Source of the DNA: CAYVZU01 sp964455935
GTDB taxonomy: Bacteria > Fibrobacterota > CAYVZU01
DNA: 64,000 bases
Direction: 5' to 3'
NCBI GenBank assembly: GCA_964455935.1
Contig: CAYVZU010000001.1
Location: 60,268 to 124,267 of the forward strand
In this document: one piece after another, positions 24,795 through 34,717 of the stretch
Layout of the letters: every line of letters begins with the position of its first letter
Numbering within the stretch: the stretch's first letter is position 1
Made by a program: the position numbers and the translations under genes
The notes under the pieces: model-generated
What the model saw: the letters and a program-made list of their open reading frames with translations, nothing else
Databases searched by the model: none
Told to the model about the DNA's origin: nothing

Positions 24795-25058
24795 ATGCGG
24801 ACGAAAATGGGGCGATGTTTGCGGACTCTGCGCAACCAGAAGGGCGTTTCGGACCTGGTGACCATGGTATTAATCATTTCGCTGGTGGCTATTGCATCGG
24901 TAGCCACGCTTACTCTTTTCTCAGATACAATCAAAGACGCATTCACGGGGATCATCAAGGTCATGACCGGTCAGAGTCACGACATGAAGGACCGGTCCTC
25001 GGAAATCAAAATGGGAAACCAGATGGATGATGTCTTCCATCAGGAATCAGGCAATTAA
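24795..25058 (+). CDS. Second small pilin-like protein
   Basis: The ATG at 24795 follows AAGGAGG by four bases, a strong ribosome-binding site, so I reject the 42-residue upstream extension. The 87-residue protein has a basic start (MRTKMGRCLRTLRNQKG) and a hydrophobic helix VSDLVTMVLIISLVAIASVATL. The glycine is followed by VSDLV, so the Flp-type Glu at +5 is missing. The C-terminal half is charged with many Met, Lys and Glu. It may be a minor pilin or a derived paralogue of Flp. Start and frame are well supported; the role is inferred from position. Confidence 0.7.
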   Translation: MRTKMGRCLRTLRNQKGVSDLVTMVLIISLVAIASVATLTLFSDTIKDAFTGIIKVMTGQSHDMKDRSSEIKMGNQMDDVFHQESGN

Positions 25059-25186
25059 TAAATTCCCGGACAGCGGCCTTTCCATGAGTTCCTGCGGGTG
25101 GAAGGATGCCGCATCCATATTAGAAAAAAAGCGGAAAGTATAATGCCTTTACCTGAGCGCATCAACCGCGAAAGGCCCGGTGTTCC

Positions 25187-28100
25187 ATGGTAGCCAGGGG
25201 AATTCGGCCGTGGCTGGCCGGCGCGGCCATTTCGGCATGGGCCGTTTGCGCCGCCGCCTACGATGTGGCGTCGTCATGCTGGAATCCCATATGCAGCGGA
25301 TCAAGCTGCCTGCTGGATGGAATTACGGTCAACGACATCGAGGTTCTTACCGATAGGATTCTTTTCGTGGCAGGCGGCGATCAGTTGTCCACGACCGATG
25401 GAGGAATTTACCACACCGGCGACGGCGGAGTGTCCTGGAACCGGGTCATCCTGGGAAGCGAAGAGGCCCGCGTCAACTGCATCCGGCGAATTAATGGGAG
25501 TTGGTATGCGGGCGTGGATGCGGCGCCGGCCAAGAATTTTTCCGGGCTCTGGAAAAGCAACGACGGATTGACCTGGACCGAGTATATGCAAGGCGCGTTT
25601 TTGAACACGGAAGTGTACGATGTTGCCGCCGGTCCAGACGGTATTTATGTCGGTTTGGGATTGGCGGGCAACGCGCTTTTCCGGATTGCAGGCGATTCCG
25701 CCAAGGCCGTAGTGGGCCTGCCTTCTCAGCCGGTCTATGCGCTGTGCCGGGTGAGCGGGACCCTGTATGCGGGAATCGGCAACGCCGTCTGGTCGATTGG
25801 GGCCGCTCCCGCCAAGGTGAGCCAGGATATGGCGGGCAACGTCCGCATGATCGCCGCCGACCCGGCGGCCACCGGCGCCTTCTATTTCGGAGTCATCGGG
25901 CCCGACCGGGCTGCAAGCCTGGCGGGGTTGTTCCGTTACAGCCCTTCGCAGGCGGGCCAGGGATCGATCCGCCGGATCGGGGCAAACGGTATCACCTCGC
26001 AGCAGGTCTGGGGGATTGGGTTCAACGGGCAGGACAAGTCGGAAGTGTACGTGGCCACCTTCCCGGACGCAATTACCGGGTCCGACGGCGGCTTCTTCTA
26101 TTCGAGGGACAGCGGCGCTACATGGGCCTCGAACAACTACGGATTGCGCAATTACTGCGCGGTTCGGGACATCGGAGTCGCCGACTCGACCATCTATATC
26201 GGCCTTGGATTTCAGGGCGGGCTGTATCGCCTTGTTCCCGGCCGCGCGAGCCCCTTTGTGACCAAAAGCTGGGAAACGCTGATCCGGGGCACGGCCGGGA
26301 CCGACAAACTCCTCCAAAACCTCGCCCTGCGCGATTTGGGCGGAAGCACCACGCTGAAGATCCGCAAGAACATGGAAACGGGCGAGGTGAATCCGGTTTC
26401 GATCAAGGGCAAGGTGCAGGGCGGCATGGATTACCGGCTCTCGGTTTCCGCCGGAACCTCGCTCAAGCGCAGCTTGCCGCTGGAGGCGGCGGCCGAAGCC
26501 AATGCATCTGCCAGTGCGACATTTTACGCCGTGCCGTTCCTCAACGGGGAACTGAAAGTGGACATGGCGCAGCTCGCGGCCAAAGCCGAAGCGCCCCTGC
26601 AAATGACGGGTCTGGCAATGCTCGAAATGATCGCCAGCTATTCCAACAATTCATTTCTGATTTACGCGTCCAGCAAGCTGGAAACCTGGATTGCGGGGCC
26701 CAATTCCAATGTCTGGCAATCGCTGGGCTCGGTCATGCTGGGCCAGGGTTGCGAGGCGGGCATTGAGGCCGGCGCATCAGCCGCGGCCCAGGTCAGGATG
26801 CCGGATTTCAAGGATATCTCCGACGCGCTGGGCACCGTGGGGCTCGGCCGCATTGATGTGGCCAGCGCCAAGGCCTCCGGCGACGTCAGCTTTCGGTATT
26901 GGATCGAACGGTGCCGCCAGATTGTGCCGGCCTCCACCGCCGGGTGCACGACAAACTACCATTTCGAGCAGTCGTTCCAGTTCAGCGGGGTCCAGACCGC
27001 CCTCAACATTCCTCTGCGTCTCCCCATGAACCTGTCCTTCGACCGGCTTAACAAAACGCTCACAGCGCGAAATTACCACCGGATGGCGGATGTAAAATGC
27101 GTGGGCACCGGAACCGGAGCGCAACAGGTCATCTCCGCCTCCCTTGAATTCGACGAGGCCCCCTATTGGACCTACAATTATCAGGCCGCCACAGGGGACT
27201 CCAGAGGAAAAACCGAGTCCGGAATTTCCCGCACCCAATACGAAATCATGGGCCCCTCATCGAAGGATTTGATGGCAGCCCTCACGGCCGATTCCCGGAT
27301 TTTTGCGATGATGGTCCCTCTGGGCCCATTTTTCGACAATTCGCCGGAGCGTGCCGTGGTTACCGGAAATTTCGGCAGCGAGAAGTCGGCGGTCGAGGCT
27401 TTTGCGCGGTCCATGGACAGCCTGCTTACGGCCTTCCCGACCTGCACGCTGCGCACGCGCGTCTGGGTGGAGAACCGGGGCGAGGAAAGCAAGAATTTTT
27501 CCACGGACGACCTGGGAATTCCCATGCTCCGGGTCGCAGGCAAGGTGGGCTTGCGCACGGTGGTTTCACACGACAAATATGTGATCAAACGCTACTACGA
27601 CACGGGCCTGGGAAAAATGGCCGAGTACGGGCAGGCCTTTTCGGATCCTGGGACCAACAGCCTCGATTTTGTCAGCATGGTTCGTTCCACACTGGGCGAA
27701 ACATGGGCGGGCTTCATGCAGAAACTGCAGGATTTGGGAGGAACCATCACCGGAATTCTGCGCGCGACCGGTACCCCCAAAGTAGCCCGGGCTGCCGCGG
27801 CTCTGGATACTTCGTTCGTCCTGGTGACGGGGCCGGACACCAATGGAACGCTCCGGTTCTCGCTCAGCAGCGCGCCCGACTCGCTACATTTTGCCTACTT
27901 CTACGACAGCACCTTCATTCGGAGCCAATCTGTCGGTTTCGGCGGCATCTTCGAAATCCTTGCGGCCGCTGATTCGCTGCCGGCTACAGGAACGATCCGG
28001 ATGCGTTACTCCCGCCCCGACGCGGCCGGCCTGGACGAAACGAAGATCGCGTTTTACCGGGAACTCCGGATTGCGGGGACGGACCAGTGGCGCTTCTGGG

Positions 28101-28801
28101 GCGGCCGGTGCGACACGTCCGCAAATCGGTGTTCCCTGACCGTTTCTTCGCTTTACAGTTTTACCCTGGGCTATGACTCCGCCCCGCCGATCCTTCAGGG
28201 CTACAGGGAAGGAACCGCGCCCGCCGGGGACACGGTGAATCGCCGGATCGACCTTTGCCTTTATGACGCAATGAGCGGAATCGAACCATCCTCCATTTCG
28301 GTAACCCTCGACGGCGCGCCGCTGAGCGCGACATTTCGCGCCTTGCGCGATTCGGTTCTTCCCCTCGACAGCAGTGCAACATACGGGCACGACTCTGTAT
28401 TCGTGACCTGCTCGCGCCAGACCGCGGAAGGGAAAAAGATCGTGCTTACGGTCTTGGACCGCAGCGGCAACCGCCTTGTAGACTCGATTTCCTTGCCCAG
28501 CACAGGCTCACTCACGTTGAGCGACATTGCCTGCTATCCGAATCCTTCCAAGGCGGATGTTTTCTTCTCCTTCCGGGCATCGGCGACCTGCAAGGTCAGG
28601 CTGTATATCCTCACATTGAGCGGGGAACGGGTGCGGGATTTTGATCTCAATGCAGCCTGGGGTGCCAACGAAATCCATTGGGATGGGCGAAACGGCGCGG
28701 GTCGAAAGGTAAGCCCGGGCGTCTACTACTACAGGTTGAAAGCGTCCAGCGAGCAGGGCGGCTCCTTCGAGGCCCTGAAAAGATTGGCGATTACGCGATG
28801 A
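25187..28801 (+). CDS. Large secreted Asp-box protein with FlgD-type Ig C-terminus
   Basis: A 1204-residue protein with a signal peptide (ending CAAAYD). Its first third is beta-propeller-like with Asp-boxes: HTGDGGVSW near 79, KSNDGLTW near 123 and YSRDSGATW near 304, resembling sortilin/BNR blades. A long middle section of unknown fold runs about 360-1050. The C-terminus (about 1110-1204) has CYPNPSKADV, LYILTLSGERVRDF, WDGRNGAGRKVSPGVYYYRL: the FlgD-like Ig domain that many FCB-type secreted proteins carry, in some lineages as a sorting or anchoring signal. It is embedded in the Tad operon and overlaps the PorV-like gene (ATGA). It could be a Tad-linked or T9SS-like surface adhesin or hydrolase; no catalytic triad is visible. 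Confidence 0.75.
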   Translation: MVARGIRPWLAGAAISAWAVCAAAYDVASSCWNPICSGSSCLLDGITVNDIEVLTDRILFVAGGDQLSTTDGGIYHTGDGGVSWNRVILGSEEARVNCIRRINGSWYAGVDAAPAKNFSGLWKSNDGLTWTEYMQGAFLNTEVYDVAAGPDGIYVGLGLAGNALFRIAGDSAKAVVGLPSQPVYALCRVSGTLYAGIGNAVWSIGAAPAKVSQDMAGNVRMIAADPAATGAFYFGVIGPDRAASLAGLFRYSPSQAGQGSIRRIGANGITSQQVWGIGFNGQDKSEVYVATFPDAITGSDGGFFYSRDSGATWASNNYGLRNYCAVRDIGVADSTIYIGLGFQGGLYRLVPGRASPFVTKSWETLIRGTAGTDKLLQNLALRDLGGSTTLKIRKNMETGEVNPVSIKGKVQGGMDYRLSVSAGTSLKRSLPLEAAAEANASASATFYAVPFLNGELKVDMAQLAAKAEAPLQMTGLAMLEMIASYSNNSFLIYASSKLETWIAGPNSNVWQSLGSVMLGQGCEAGIEAGASAAAQVRMPDFKDISDALGTVGLGRIDVASAKASGDVSFRYWIERCRQIVPASTAGCTTNYHFEQSFQFSGVQTALNIPLRLPMNLSFDRLNKTLTARNYHRMADVKCVGTGTGAQQVISASLEFDEAPYWTYNYQAATGDSRGKTESGISRTQYEIMGPSSKDLMAALTADSRIFAMMVPLGPFFDNSPERAVVTGNFGSEKSAVEAFARSMDSLLTAFPTCTLRTRVWVENRGEESKNFSTDDLGIPMLRVAGKVGLRTVVSHDKYVIKRYYDTGLGKMAEYGQAFSDPGTNSLDFVSMVRSTLGETWAGFMQKLQDLGGTITGILRATGTPKVARAAAALDTSFVLVTGPDTNGTLRFSLSSAPDSLHFAYFYDSTFIRSQSVGFGGIFEILAAADSLPATGTIRMRYSRPDAAGLDETKIAFYRELRIAGTDQWRFWGGRCDTSANRCSLTVSSLYSFTLGYDSAPPILQGYREGTAPAGDTVNRRIDLCLYDAMSGIEPSSISVTLDGAPLSATFRALRDSVLPLDSSATYGHDSVFVTCSRQTAEGKKIVLTVLDRSGNRLVDSISLPSTGSLTLSDIACYPNPSKADVFFSFRASATCKVRLYILTLSGERVRDFDLNAAWGANEIHWDGRNGAGRKVSPGVYYYRLKASSEQGGSFEALKRLAITR

Positions 28802-29985
28802 CAAAAACAGCATGGATGATCCTCTTTGCCGCGGGGCTTGGGCTCGCCCTGGATTCGCCCACGGACTACACGGGCGCAACCGCCTGCAATTTCCTGAAAA
28901 TACCGCCCACCGCAGCGGGGGCCGGCCTGGCCGGCGCCGTCGTGGCGGAAAAGGGCAGCCTGGCAAATTTGTATTCCAATCCGGCCGCATTATCCACCAT
29001 CGATGTCCACACCTTCACGGCCTCACATGTTTGGTACCACGATTCCGTCTCTCTGGAATATGCCGCCGTGGCCCTGCCCGTCCCCCACCGCGGCACGCTG
29101 GCCGTTTCGGGCGGAGGCCTTTTCATGAAACCCATGGCGCGGACGGTTCAAAATCCGGCGGGCGGATACCTTCAGGACGGAGAATTCACCGCCCACAGCG
29201 GATTTGGCGCCCTCAGCTATGCGTATGCAATGAACCGCAATTCGCACCTGGGCGTTACCACGAAATTCCTGATCGAATCCATCGACGAGAACTCGGCCTA
29301 TACCTTTGCCTGGGATTTCGGATACGAGGTCCTGGCCGGGGATTTTAGCGCCGGCCTCAGCCTTAGCCACCTGGGCCTGGCTATGAAGTACGGCGACGAG
29401 AATTTCGCGCTGCCGGTCAGCCTGCAGGCGGGCGGCGCGCTTTCCCTTTTGGGTAACAAGCTCCGCAACTACGCATCTGTGGAAATTCAGAGCGACAACA
29501 TCCCTGTTGTTCGCCTGGGTGTTGCCTACAGGATGCATTCAGCCTTGCGGGTGCGGGCTGGCTACCGGTTCGGGCAGAACGAGAGCGCGTGGGACGGGAT
29601 TTCGGCCGGATTGGGTCTGGTCTGGAACAACGCAGCCCTGGACTATTCGCTTGCCCCCGCCGCCCTGCTTGGAGTGAGTCACCGCATATCGCTGTCCCTG
29701 CGTTTCGGGGCCAAAACGGACAATTTTTTTGACGCGTCCAAGGCGGCGGATTTCGGCCGCGCAGAATTAAAACCGATTGTCTCCGCCCCGGAGCCAAAGG
29801 ACGATGCCCAGGCAACCGAGGCCTACGAACTGGGCGTGCGCTATGAACAAGACCTCAACGACATTCCTTCGGCGATCGCAAAATGGAAACAGGCCCAGGC
29901 GCTTTCGACCTCGGTCCAGACCGAAACCTACAAAAAGGCAGCCCGGAAGCTGCAAAAATATCAGACCAGCGGCAAATCGCAATAG
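28798..29985 (+). CDS. PorV/PorQ-like outer-membrane protein
   Basis: The ATG at 28798 overlaps the previous stop (ATGA). The 395-residue protein has a signal peptide and PorV-like features: TGATACNFLKIPPTAAGAGLAGAV near 24-47, then LANLYSNPAALSTID and a long run of alternating beta-strands typical of a FadL-related barrel. The last 60 residues leave the barrel for a helical TPR-like segment (YELGVRYEQDLNDIPSAIAKWKQAQAL). PorV shuttles type IX secretion substrates in Bacteroidota; here it follows a protein with an FlgD-type C-terminal domain, which fits a substrate-receptor pair. No other T9SS gene is present, so this is inference. Confidence 0.7.
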   Translation: MTKTAWMILFAAGLGLALDSPTDYTGATACNFLKIPPTAAGAGLAGAVVAEKGSLANLYSNPAALSTIDVHTFTASHVWYHDSVSLEYAAVALPVPHRGTLAVSGGGLFMKPMARTVQNPAGGYLQDGEFTAHSGFGALSYAYAMNRNSHLGVTTKFLIESIDENSAYTFAWDFGYEVLAGDFSAGLSLSHLGLAMKYGDENFALPVSLQAGGALSLLGNKLRNYASVEIQSDNIPVVRLGVAYRMHSALRVRAGYRFGQNESAWDGISAGLGLVWNNAALDYSLAPAALLGVSHRISLSLRFGAKTDNFFDASKAADFGRAELKPIVSAPEPKDDAQATEAYELGVRYEQDLNDIPSAIAKWKQAQALSTSVQTETYKKAARKLQKYQTSGKSQ

Positions 29986-30012
29986 GCTCCGGGGCCATCA
30001 CAGGGGGGGATT

Positions 30013-30840
30013 ATGGCCGGAAATTCCATGCTGACCGAAGCCGCGGGCGTCTGGTCCGGCCTTCGAGAGAAGGTGGAACGCCTTGGCGACCAGAAATCGC
30101 TGCTCTTGGCCGCGGCCGTCGGGATCGGGGGCATTCTGCTGGTCCAATTCTATTTCATCGCCCGTGAGCGGGAAATCGGAGGCTTCTCCAAAGTTGTCGT
30201 AGCCTCGCGGGACCTGAAGGCCGGCACCCGGCTTTCGCGCGATATGCTGACCGTGGGGTCCTTCCCCGAACGATACCTGGAGTCCAAGAACATCCGGCCC
30301 AATTCACTCCCGCTCCTGCTTGGCCAGAAAACCATTGTCCCCATCCGCACCGGCCGGCCGTTTCTGTGGGACTATGTTCTCACCCAGGAATCCACAAACT
30401 TTTCCGACAAGTTGGCTGAGGGCGAGCGCGCCTACACCATCGCGGTCGACAAGACCAGCGGTGTGGGTGGGTTCATCCAGCCCAACGACCGAGTCGACAT
30501 TGTAGGTACATTCCAAATCCCGGGTGACGGCGAGGTCCTGAATGAAGTCAATCTCGTGCTGATGCAGAGCGTGACGGTCCTGGCCGTGGGCGAGAAGACC
30601 AACAGCTTCGGCGTGAATTCGCACTACGGCAGCCTGACTTTGAAACTGGCCTCGGTCAAAGAGGCCCAGATCCTTTCCTTCGCCATGCGCAAGGGCAAAA
30701 TCGAGTTTCTGCTTCGCAACAGCCGCGACGTTGCCATTGAAGACACGACGCAGCAGGTCAAGCTTAACTCCATTCTAACGGATGTCATGTATGCGCGCAA
30801 AATCCGCGGGATCCGGTCGCTGATCCGGTACGATAAATAG
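30013..30840 (+). CDS. cpaB: Flp pilus-assembly protein CpaB
   Basis: CpaB (RcpC) is an inner-membrane SAF-domain protein that helps the Tad secretin. The 275-residue protein has one N-terminal helix (KSLLLAAAVGIGGILLVQFYF near 28-48), then the SAF domain (VVVASRDLKAGTRLSRDMLTV near 60-80). The later CpaB domain has VDKTSGVGGFIQPNDRVDIVG near 149-169, a strongly conserved family segment, followed by VLAVGE. The gene precedes cpaC by 11 bases, and the cpaB-cpaC-cpaF-tadB-tadC order is canonical. Confidence 0.92.
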   Translation: MAGNSMLTEAAGVWSGLREKVERLGDQKSLLLAAAVGIGGILLVQFYFIAREREIGGFSKVVVASRDLKAGTRLSRDMLTVGSFPERYLESKNIRPNSLPLLLGQKTIVPIRTGRPFLWDYVLTQESTNFSDKLAEGERAYTIAVDKTSGVGGFIQPNDRVDIVGTFQIPGDGEVLNEVNLVLMQSVTVLAVGEKTNSFGVNSHYGSLTLKLASVKEAQILSFAMRKGKIEFLLRNSRDVAIEDTTQQVKLNSILTDVMYARKIRGIRSLIRYDK

Positions 30841-30851
30841 AGGGAGCCATT

Positions 30852-32075
30852 GTGAAACGAATTTGCCTCATCCCGGAAATTGCGCTGCTTCTGTTTGTGT
30901 CGACCTGGGCAGCTGCCTACAGCTCGTACGATGTTATTGTGGGCGGCCGCATCACGATTTCCGAAAGCGACGTCGCGGAGGTGAACGTATCGGACCAGAA
31001 TATAGTCCGGGTGAATATGGCCCAGAATGGACTGCTGGTCACCGGGGTCGCCGAAGGGACCGGCGCAATTAGCATCACCCGTTCCAACGGCACCATCCGA
31101 ACCATCCGGGTGAACGTATATTCCGAGAAGGCGCCCAAAGAGGTACAGGCCGAGGTCACATCGCTGCTGAAGGGCCGGGTTGATGAAATCAAGACGGACA
31201 TTTTGGGCGGCGATGTCGTTCTCATGGGTACGGTGAATTCCTGGCGTGGCAAGGTGCTCCTGGACCGGATCAAGGAAATGTACCCGCAGATACAGGACCT
31301 GATCGACTACAAGGTTCCCAGGCCTTCGGTCCAGATCGACGTGCGCGTATACGAGATCGACGTGGATGGCGCCAGCAAAATCGGCATCGACTGGCAGGCT
31401 CTGACTGAGCACACGATCTCCTTCTTGGAGGACATGACCCGCCAATCAGACATCAATCAGGTCATGAAAGCGGGCCCCCTGGTGCGCCAGAACCCGTTTG
31501 ACGCCACGATTCACACCATGATCAGCGACGGGGTGGCCCGGGAACTGGCCAAGCCCAAGCTGGTCACATCCAACGGCGGCCAGGCCCGTTTCCGTGTTGG
31601 CGGAAAGGTACCCTACCGGATCCTCGACAAGGAAGGGAACGCTTCGGTCCAATTTCAGGATTACGGCATCGCCATGGAGATCGAGCCCAGAATCGAGGCA
31701 ATGGGGGGCCGCTACATCGATCTCAAGATGGGCCTGGAAATCAGCCATCTCGACTATACGGTGATGATCAGCGACAATCCCGGACTCATCGTGCGCAGCA
31801 ACGAAACGGATATCACGCTCCGCCATGGCGCCACCATGGCCATTGCCGGGCTTTTATTCACCCGCCGTGAGGAACACCATGGGCGGCTGCCCATCCTGGG
31901 CCGGCTCCCCTGGCTGGGAAACTGGCTGTTCGGCTATACAAGCACAAAGGAGACAAGAGTGGAGACGCTGGTGCTTGTGACTCCGTATATCCTCATTGAA
32001 GGCAGCCAAATCGGGCTCGAAAGCCCCGGCGAATTCAAAGGCCAGCTTGAAGATGAATTCCGAACCCGTAAATGA
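30852..32075 (+). CDS. cpaC: Secretin CpaC/RcpA (outer-membrane channel)
   Basis: The Tad outer-membrane secretin, a multimer through which the pilus passes. A GTG start at 30852 follows AGAGGGAGCC. The 407-residue protein has a signal peptide and an N-terminal domain (about 25-100, DVAEVNVSDQNIVRVN and GVAEGTGAISI). A BON-like part follows, then the secretin domain (about 200-390) with VRQNPFDATIHTMISDGVARELAKPKLVTSNGGQARFRVGGKVPY and the closing LPILGRLPWLGNWLFGYTSTKETRVETLVLVTPYIL. The C-terminus overlaps the CpaF start by 23 bases. Length and motifs fit the family well. Confidence 0.93.
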   Translation: MKRICLIPEIALLLFVSTWAAAYSSYDVIVGGRITISESDVAEVNVSDQNIVRVNMAQNGLLVTGVAEGTGAISITRSNGTIRTIRVNVYSEKAPKEVQAEVTSLLKGRVDEIKTDILGGDVVLMGTVNSWRGKVLLDRIKEMYPQIQDLIDYKVPRPSVQIDVRVYEIDVDGASKIGIDWQALTEHTISFLEDMTRQSDINQVMKAGPLVRQNPFDATIHTMISDGVARELAKPKLVTSNGGQARFRVGGKVPYRILDKEGNASVQFQDYGIAMEIEPRIEAMGGRYIDLKMGLEISHLDYTVMISDNPGLIVRSNETDITLRHGATMAIAGLLFTRREEHHGRLPILGRLPWLGNWLFGYTSTKETRVETLVLVTPYILIEGSQIGLESPGEFKGQLEDEFRTRK

Positions 32076-33783
32076 CTCCGGCCCGGGAGCCGTGCTCCGG
32101 GAACAGCACCTGCACATCTCCGTGCAGACCGCGCACGGAGAGACCCTGCAGCAGGCGGAGTTTCCCATTCCCGGCGAACGCGTTCGCATTGGCTCGGGGG
32201 GAGACAGCGATCTATTGGTGGAGGGTCTCGAGCCTTCTTGGGGTGTTCTTCATACGCAGCGCTGTCCCTGCCGCCTTGCGTGCTGCTCCGCCGGCGGCAG
32301 GCCCGGAGGCCGCATGTTCGAGATCACCGATTGCAGTTTTGTGGAAGCCGGCGGGGTTTATCTGGTTTTCGAATTCCAGACGCGCGAAACACCCATGCTG
32401 GAATTTCGCCCCGGAGAGATGCTGCAGGCGGTTCTACGCCGGTACAGTCCGAAGCTTGCAGCCATAAAGGGCGTGGACCAATACGAGCAACTTGGGCCCG
32501 CCGCGCAGATTCAGCTGATCAAAATCCTGCTCAACACCGCCCTCCTGGACTCCCTGAATCTCCGCAAGATCAGCATCGATGAGATGGGCACGGAGAAGCT
32601 CAACGAACTGGTCCAGCGCAAGATCGAGGCCCTTCTCCGCGATTTCCGGCCCGTCGTGAACGGCCGCATCGGGCAGGATGAGCTTAGAAAGGAGCTGCTT
32701 CACGATGTGCTGGGGTACGGGCCTATCACCGACTTTCTCCAAGACCCGGGCATCGACGAGGTCATGGTCAATCGCTACAACCAAATCTTCATCGAGCGCA
32801 ACGGCCGCCTTGTCCTTACCCCGAACAGCTTTCTATCCGACGAACACGTGATCTTCGTGATTCAGCGCATGGTGCACAAGGTCGGCCGGACCCTCAATGA
32901 GAGCCGCCCCATTGTAGATGCGCGGCTCGCGGACGGCTCGCGCGTCAATGCAATCATCCCTCCGCTTTCCCTCAGCGGTCCCACGCTGACCATTCGGAAA
33001 TTCAGCCGGCGCTTTCGCTTGGACGACCTGGTCGCCCGGGGTGCGCTGCCCAAAGCAATTGGCCGGTTTCTATCTCTGGCGGTCGGCTCGCGCCAGAACA
33101 TGATCATTGCCGGGGGGACCGGATCCGGAAAGACTACCCTCCTCAATGTGGTGTCTTCCTTCATCCCTTGCAACGAACGGATCGTCACCATTGAGGATTC
33201 GGCCGAGTTGAAGCTCGATCAGCCCCACGTGATCACACTGGAAACGCGCAATGCCAACATCGAAGGCCGGGGCCAGGTCGCCATTCGCGACCTGGTGCGG
33301 AATGCGTTGCGCATGCGGCCCGACCGGATCATTGTCGGCGAATGCCGGGGGGGCGAGGCGCTTGATATGCTGCAGGCCATGAACACCGGGCACGATGGCT
33401 CGCTGACGACCATTCATGCCAATTCCCCGTACGACACCATTTCGCGCTTGGAAACAATCGCCATGATGTCCGACGTCGAACTTCCGGCCGCCACCATCCG
33501 CCGCCAGATCTGCTCGGCCATCAACCTGATCGTGCAAACTGAACGCTTTGCCGACGGCTCGCGCAAGCTGGTTTCCATCGCAGAAATCGCCGGAATGGAA
33601 GGCGATGCCCCGGTTCTGAAGGAGATTTTCTTTTTCAAACCGCAGGGCTATGATGCCGACCAGCGGATCCGGGGGACTTTCCAAGCCACGGGCTACGACC
33701 CATGCTTCATCCGCCAGCTTCGCGAAATCGGCCTGGAAACGGATGCCTCGCTGTTCCGCCAAGGGGAACTGAATGAGGAATAA
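32053..33783 (+). CDS. cpaF: CpaF/TadA-type pilus ATPase with FHA-like N-terminal domain
   Basis: The motor ATPase of Tad pili, hexameric on the inner membrane. I chose the ATG at 32053 (576 residues), which overlaps cpaC; the TTG at 31996 is less likely. The C-terminal ATPase has ARNKPLVDARLADGSRVN-like region near 285, Walker A GGTGSGKTTLL near 354, Asp box and Walker B IIVGECRGGEALDML near 427, and His-box TTIHANSPYDTISRLE near 455. The first 110 residues, with FPIPGERVRIGSGGDSDLLVEG, look like a forkhead-associated or FHA-like beta module that standard CpaF proteins lack. It is followed by a helical linker and the N-terminal domain containing ILLNTALLDSLNL. Confidence 0.92.
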   Translation: MNSEPVNDSGPGAVLREQHLHISVQTAHGETLQQAEFPIPGERVRIGSGGDSDLLVEGLEPSWGVLHTQRCPCRLACCSAGGRPGGRMFEITDCSFVEAGGVYLVFEFQTRETPMLEFRPGEMLQAVLRRYSPKLAAIKGVDQYEQLGPAAQIQLIKILLNTALLDSLNLRKISIDEMGTEKLNELVQRKIEALLRDFRPVVNGRIGQDELRKELLHDVLGYGPITDFLQDPGIDEVMVNRYNQIFIERNGRLVLTPNSFLSDEHVIFVIQRMVHKVGRTLNESRPIVDARLADGSRVNAIIPPLSLSGPTLTIRKFSRRFRLDDLVARGALPKAIGRFLSLAVGSRQNMIIAGGTGSGKTTLLNVVSSFIPCNERIVTIEDSAELKLDQPHVITLETRNANIEGRGQVAIRDLVRNALRMRPDRIIVGECRGGEALDMLQAMNTGHDGSLTTIHANSPYDTISRLETIAMMSDVELPAATIRRQICSAINLIVQTERFADGSRKLVSIAEIAGMEGDAPVLKEIFFFKPQGYDADQRIRGTFQATGYDPCFIRQLREIGLETDASLFRQGELNEE

Positions 33784-34717
33784 AACAATAGCCGTTTTGG
33801 TGGCCGGCTCCGCCCTGGCGTTCGTTTTTCTGCTCGCGCGAATCCCATCGTTGACTTTGCCGGGGGCGCTTGTCCTCTTCTGCGGGTCGTTGTGCGTTTT
33901 TCTTTTTTGCTTCGCGGCGGCCGAATGGGGGCTTCATCTTCTGCGCATCGGCTCGCAACGCTACAGCCGCAAATTCCTGGCCGATCACGCGCAGGCCGTG
34001 GAGCAGGTATTCGGTCAGATTACAGCCCTGCAGCTTCTTTACTTGCGCGTAATCGGCATGACCTTCATTCCACTTATGGTTTATCTTTTCTCGCACCGGT
34101 TCGTGTTGGGACTGCTTTGCGCGATTCCCTGCTATTTTCTCCCTGGCGCTGTGATGCGGCTTCTTTGGCGCCGCCGGCGTGCGCGGTTCGCTCGGCAATT
34201 CGTGGAGGCCCTGACCATGATGTCCTCCGCCCTTAAGGCTGGTATGGCGTTGCCGCGGGCCGTGGAGGAGGTGGTGGACGAGATGCCTCCCCCGATCTCG
34301 CAGGAGTTCGGCTTTGTGCTAAGCGAGATGCACGTGGGCCGCAGGCTGGACGAGGCGCTTTCGGCCATGGCCCGGCGCCTTCAGCTGAAGGAACTGGATT
34401 TGACGGTGACCGCGATCAATGTCGCCTTACGCATGGGAGGCAATCTCAACCAGATCTTTGAAAGCATAACGCACACCATCCGAAACCGGGACGCCGTGCT
34501 GGAAAAAGTGAAGACCTACACATCCTCCAGCAAACTTTCCGGATATTTTATCGGCTGCATCCCGGTGTTCTTTCTTCTGGTACTTAATCTTCTGCGTCCG
34601 GATTTCGTCTCGATCCTGTTTCATTCCCCCCAGGGGAATTTCGTGCTTGGCGTGGCGCTGATACTTGAGGCGATGGGATTTGTAATGCTCATTAAACTGG
34701 CGAAGGTGAGGATTTAG
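33773..34717 (+). CDS. tadB: TadB-type inner-membrane platform protein
   Basis: A 314-residue type II secretion GspF-domain protein. Two N-terminal hydrophobic segments (about 5-30 and 40-60), a pair near 100-135, then a cytoplasmic GspF domain near 140-265 with FVEALTMMSSALKAGMALPRAVEEV and the repeat ALRMGGNLNQIFESIT, followed by C-terminal helices (SGYFIGCIPVFFLLVLNLL, GVALILEAMGFVMLI). These sit with TadC to form the platform that the CpaF ATPase works on. The ATG at 33773 overlaps the CpaF stop by 11 bases. Confidence 0.9.
   Translation: MRNKTIAVLVAGSALAFVFLLARIPSLTLPGALVLFCGSLCVFLFCFAAAEWGLHLLRIGSQRYSRKFLADHAQAVEQVFGQITALQLLYLRVIGMTFIPLMVYLFSHRFVLGLLCAIPCYFLPGAVMRLLWRRRRARFARQFVEALTMMSSALKAGMALPRAVEEVVDEMPPPISQEFGFVLSEMHVGRRLDEALSAMARRLQLKELDLTVTAINVALRMGGNLNQIFESITHTIRNRDAVLEKVKTYTSSSKLSGYFIGCIPVFFLLVLNLLRPDFVSILFHSPQGNFVLGVALILEAMGFVMLIKLAKVRI

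Noticed and set aside
25301..26602. Minus-strand ORF of 433 residues
   Set aside because: Antisense to the large Asp-box gene; no ribosome-binding site, low-complexity composition.
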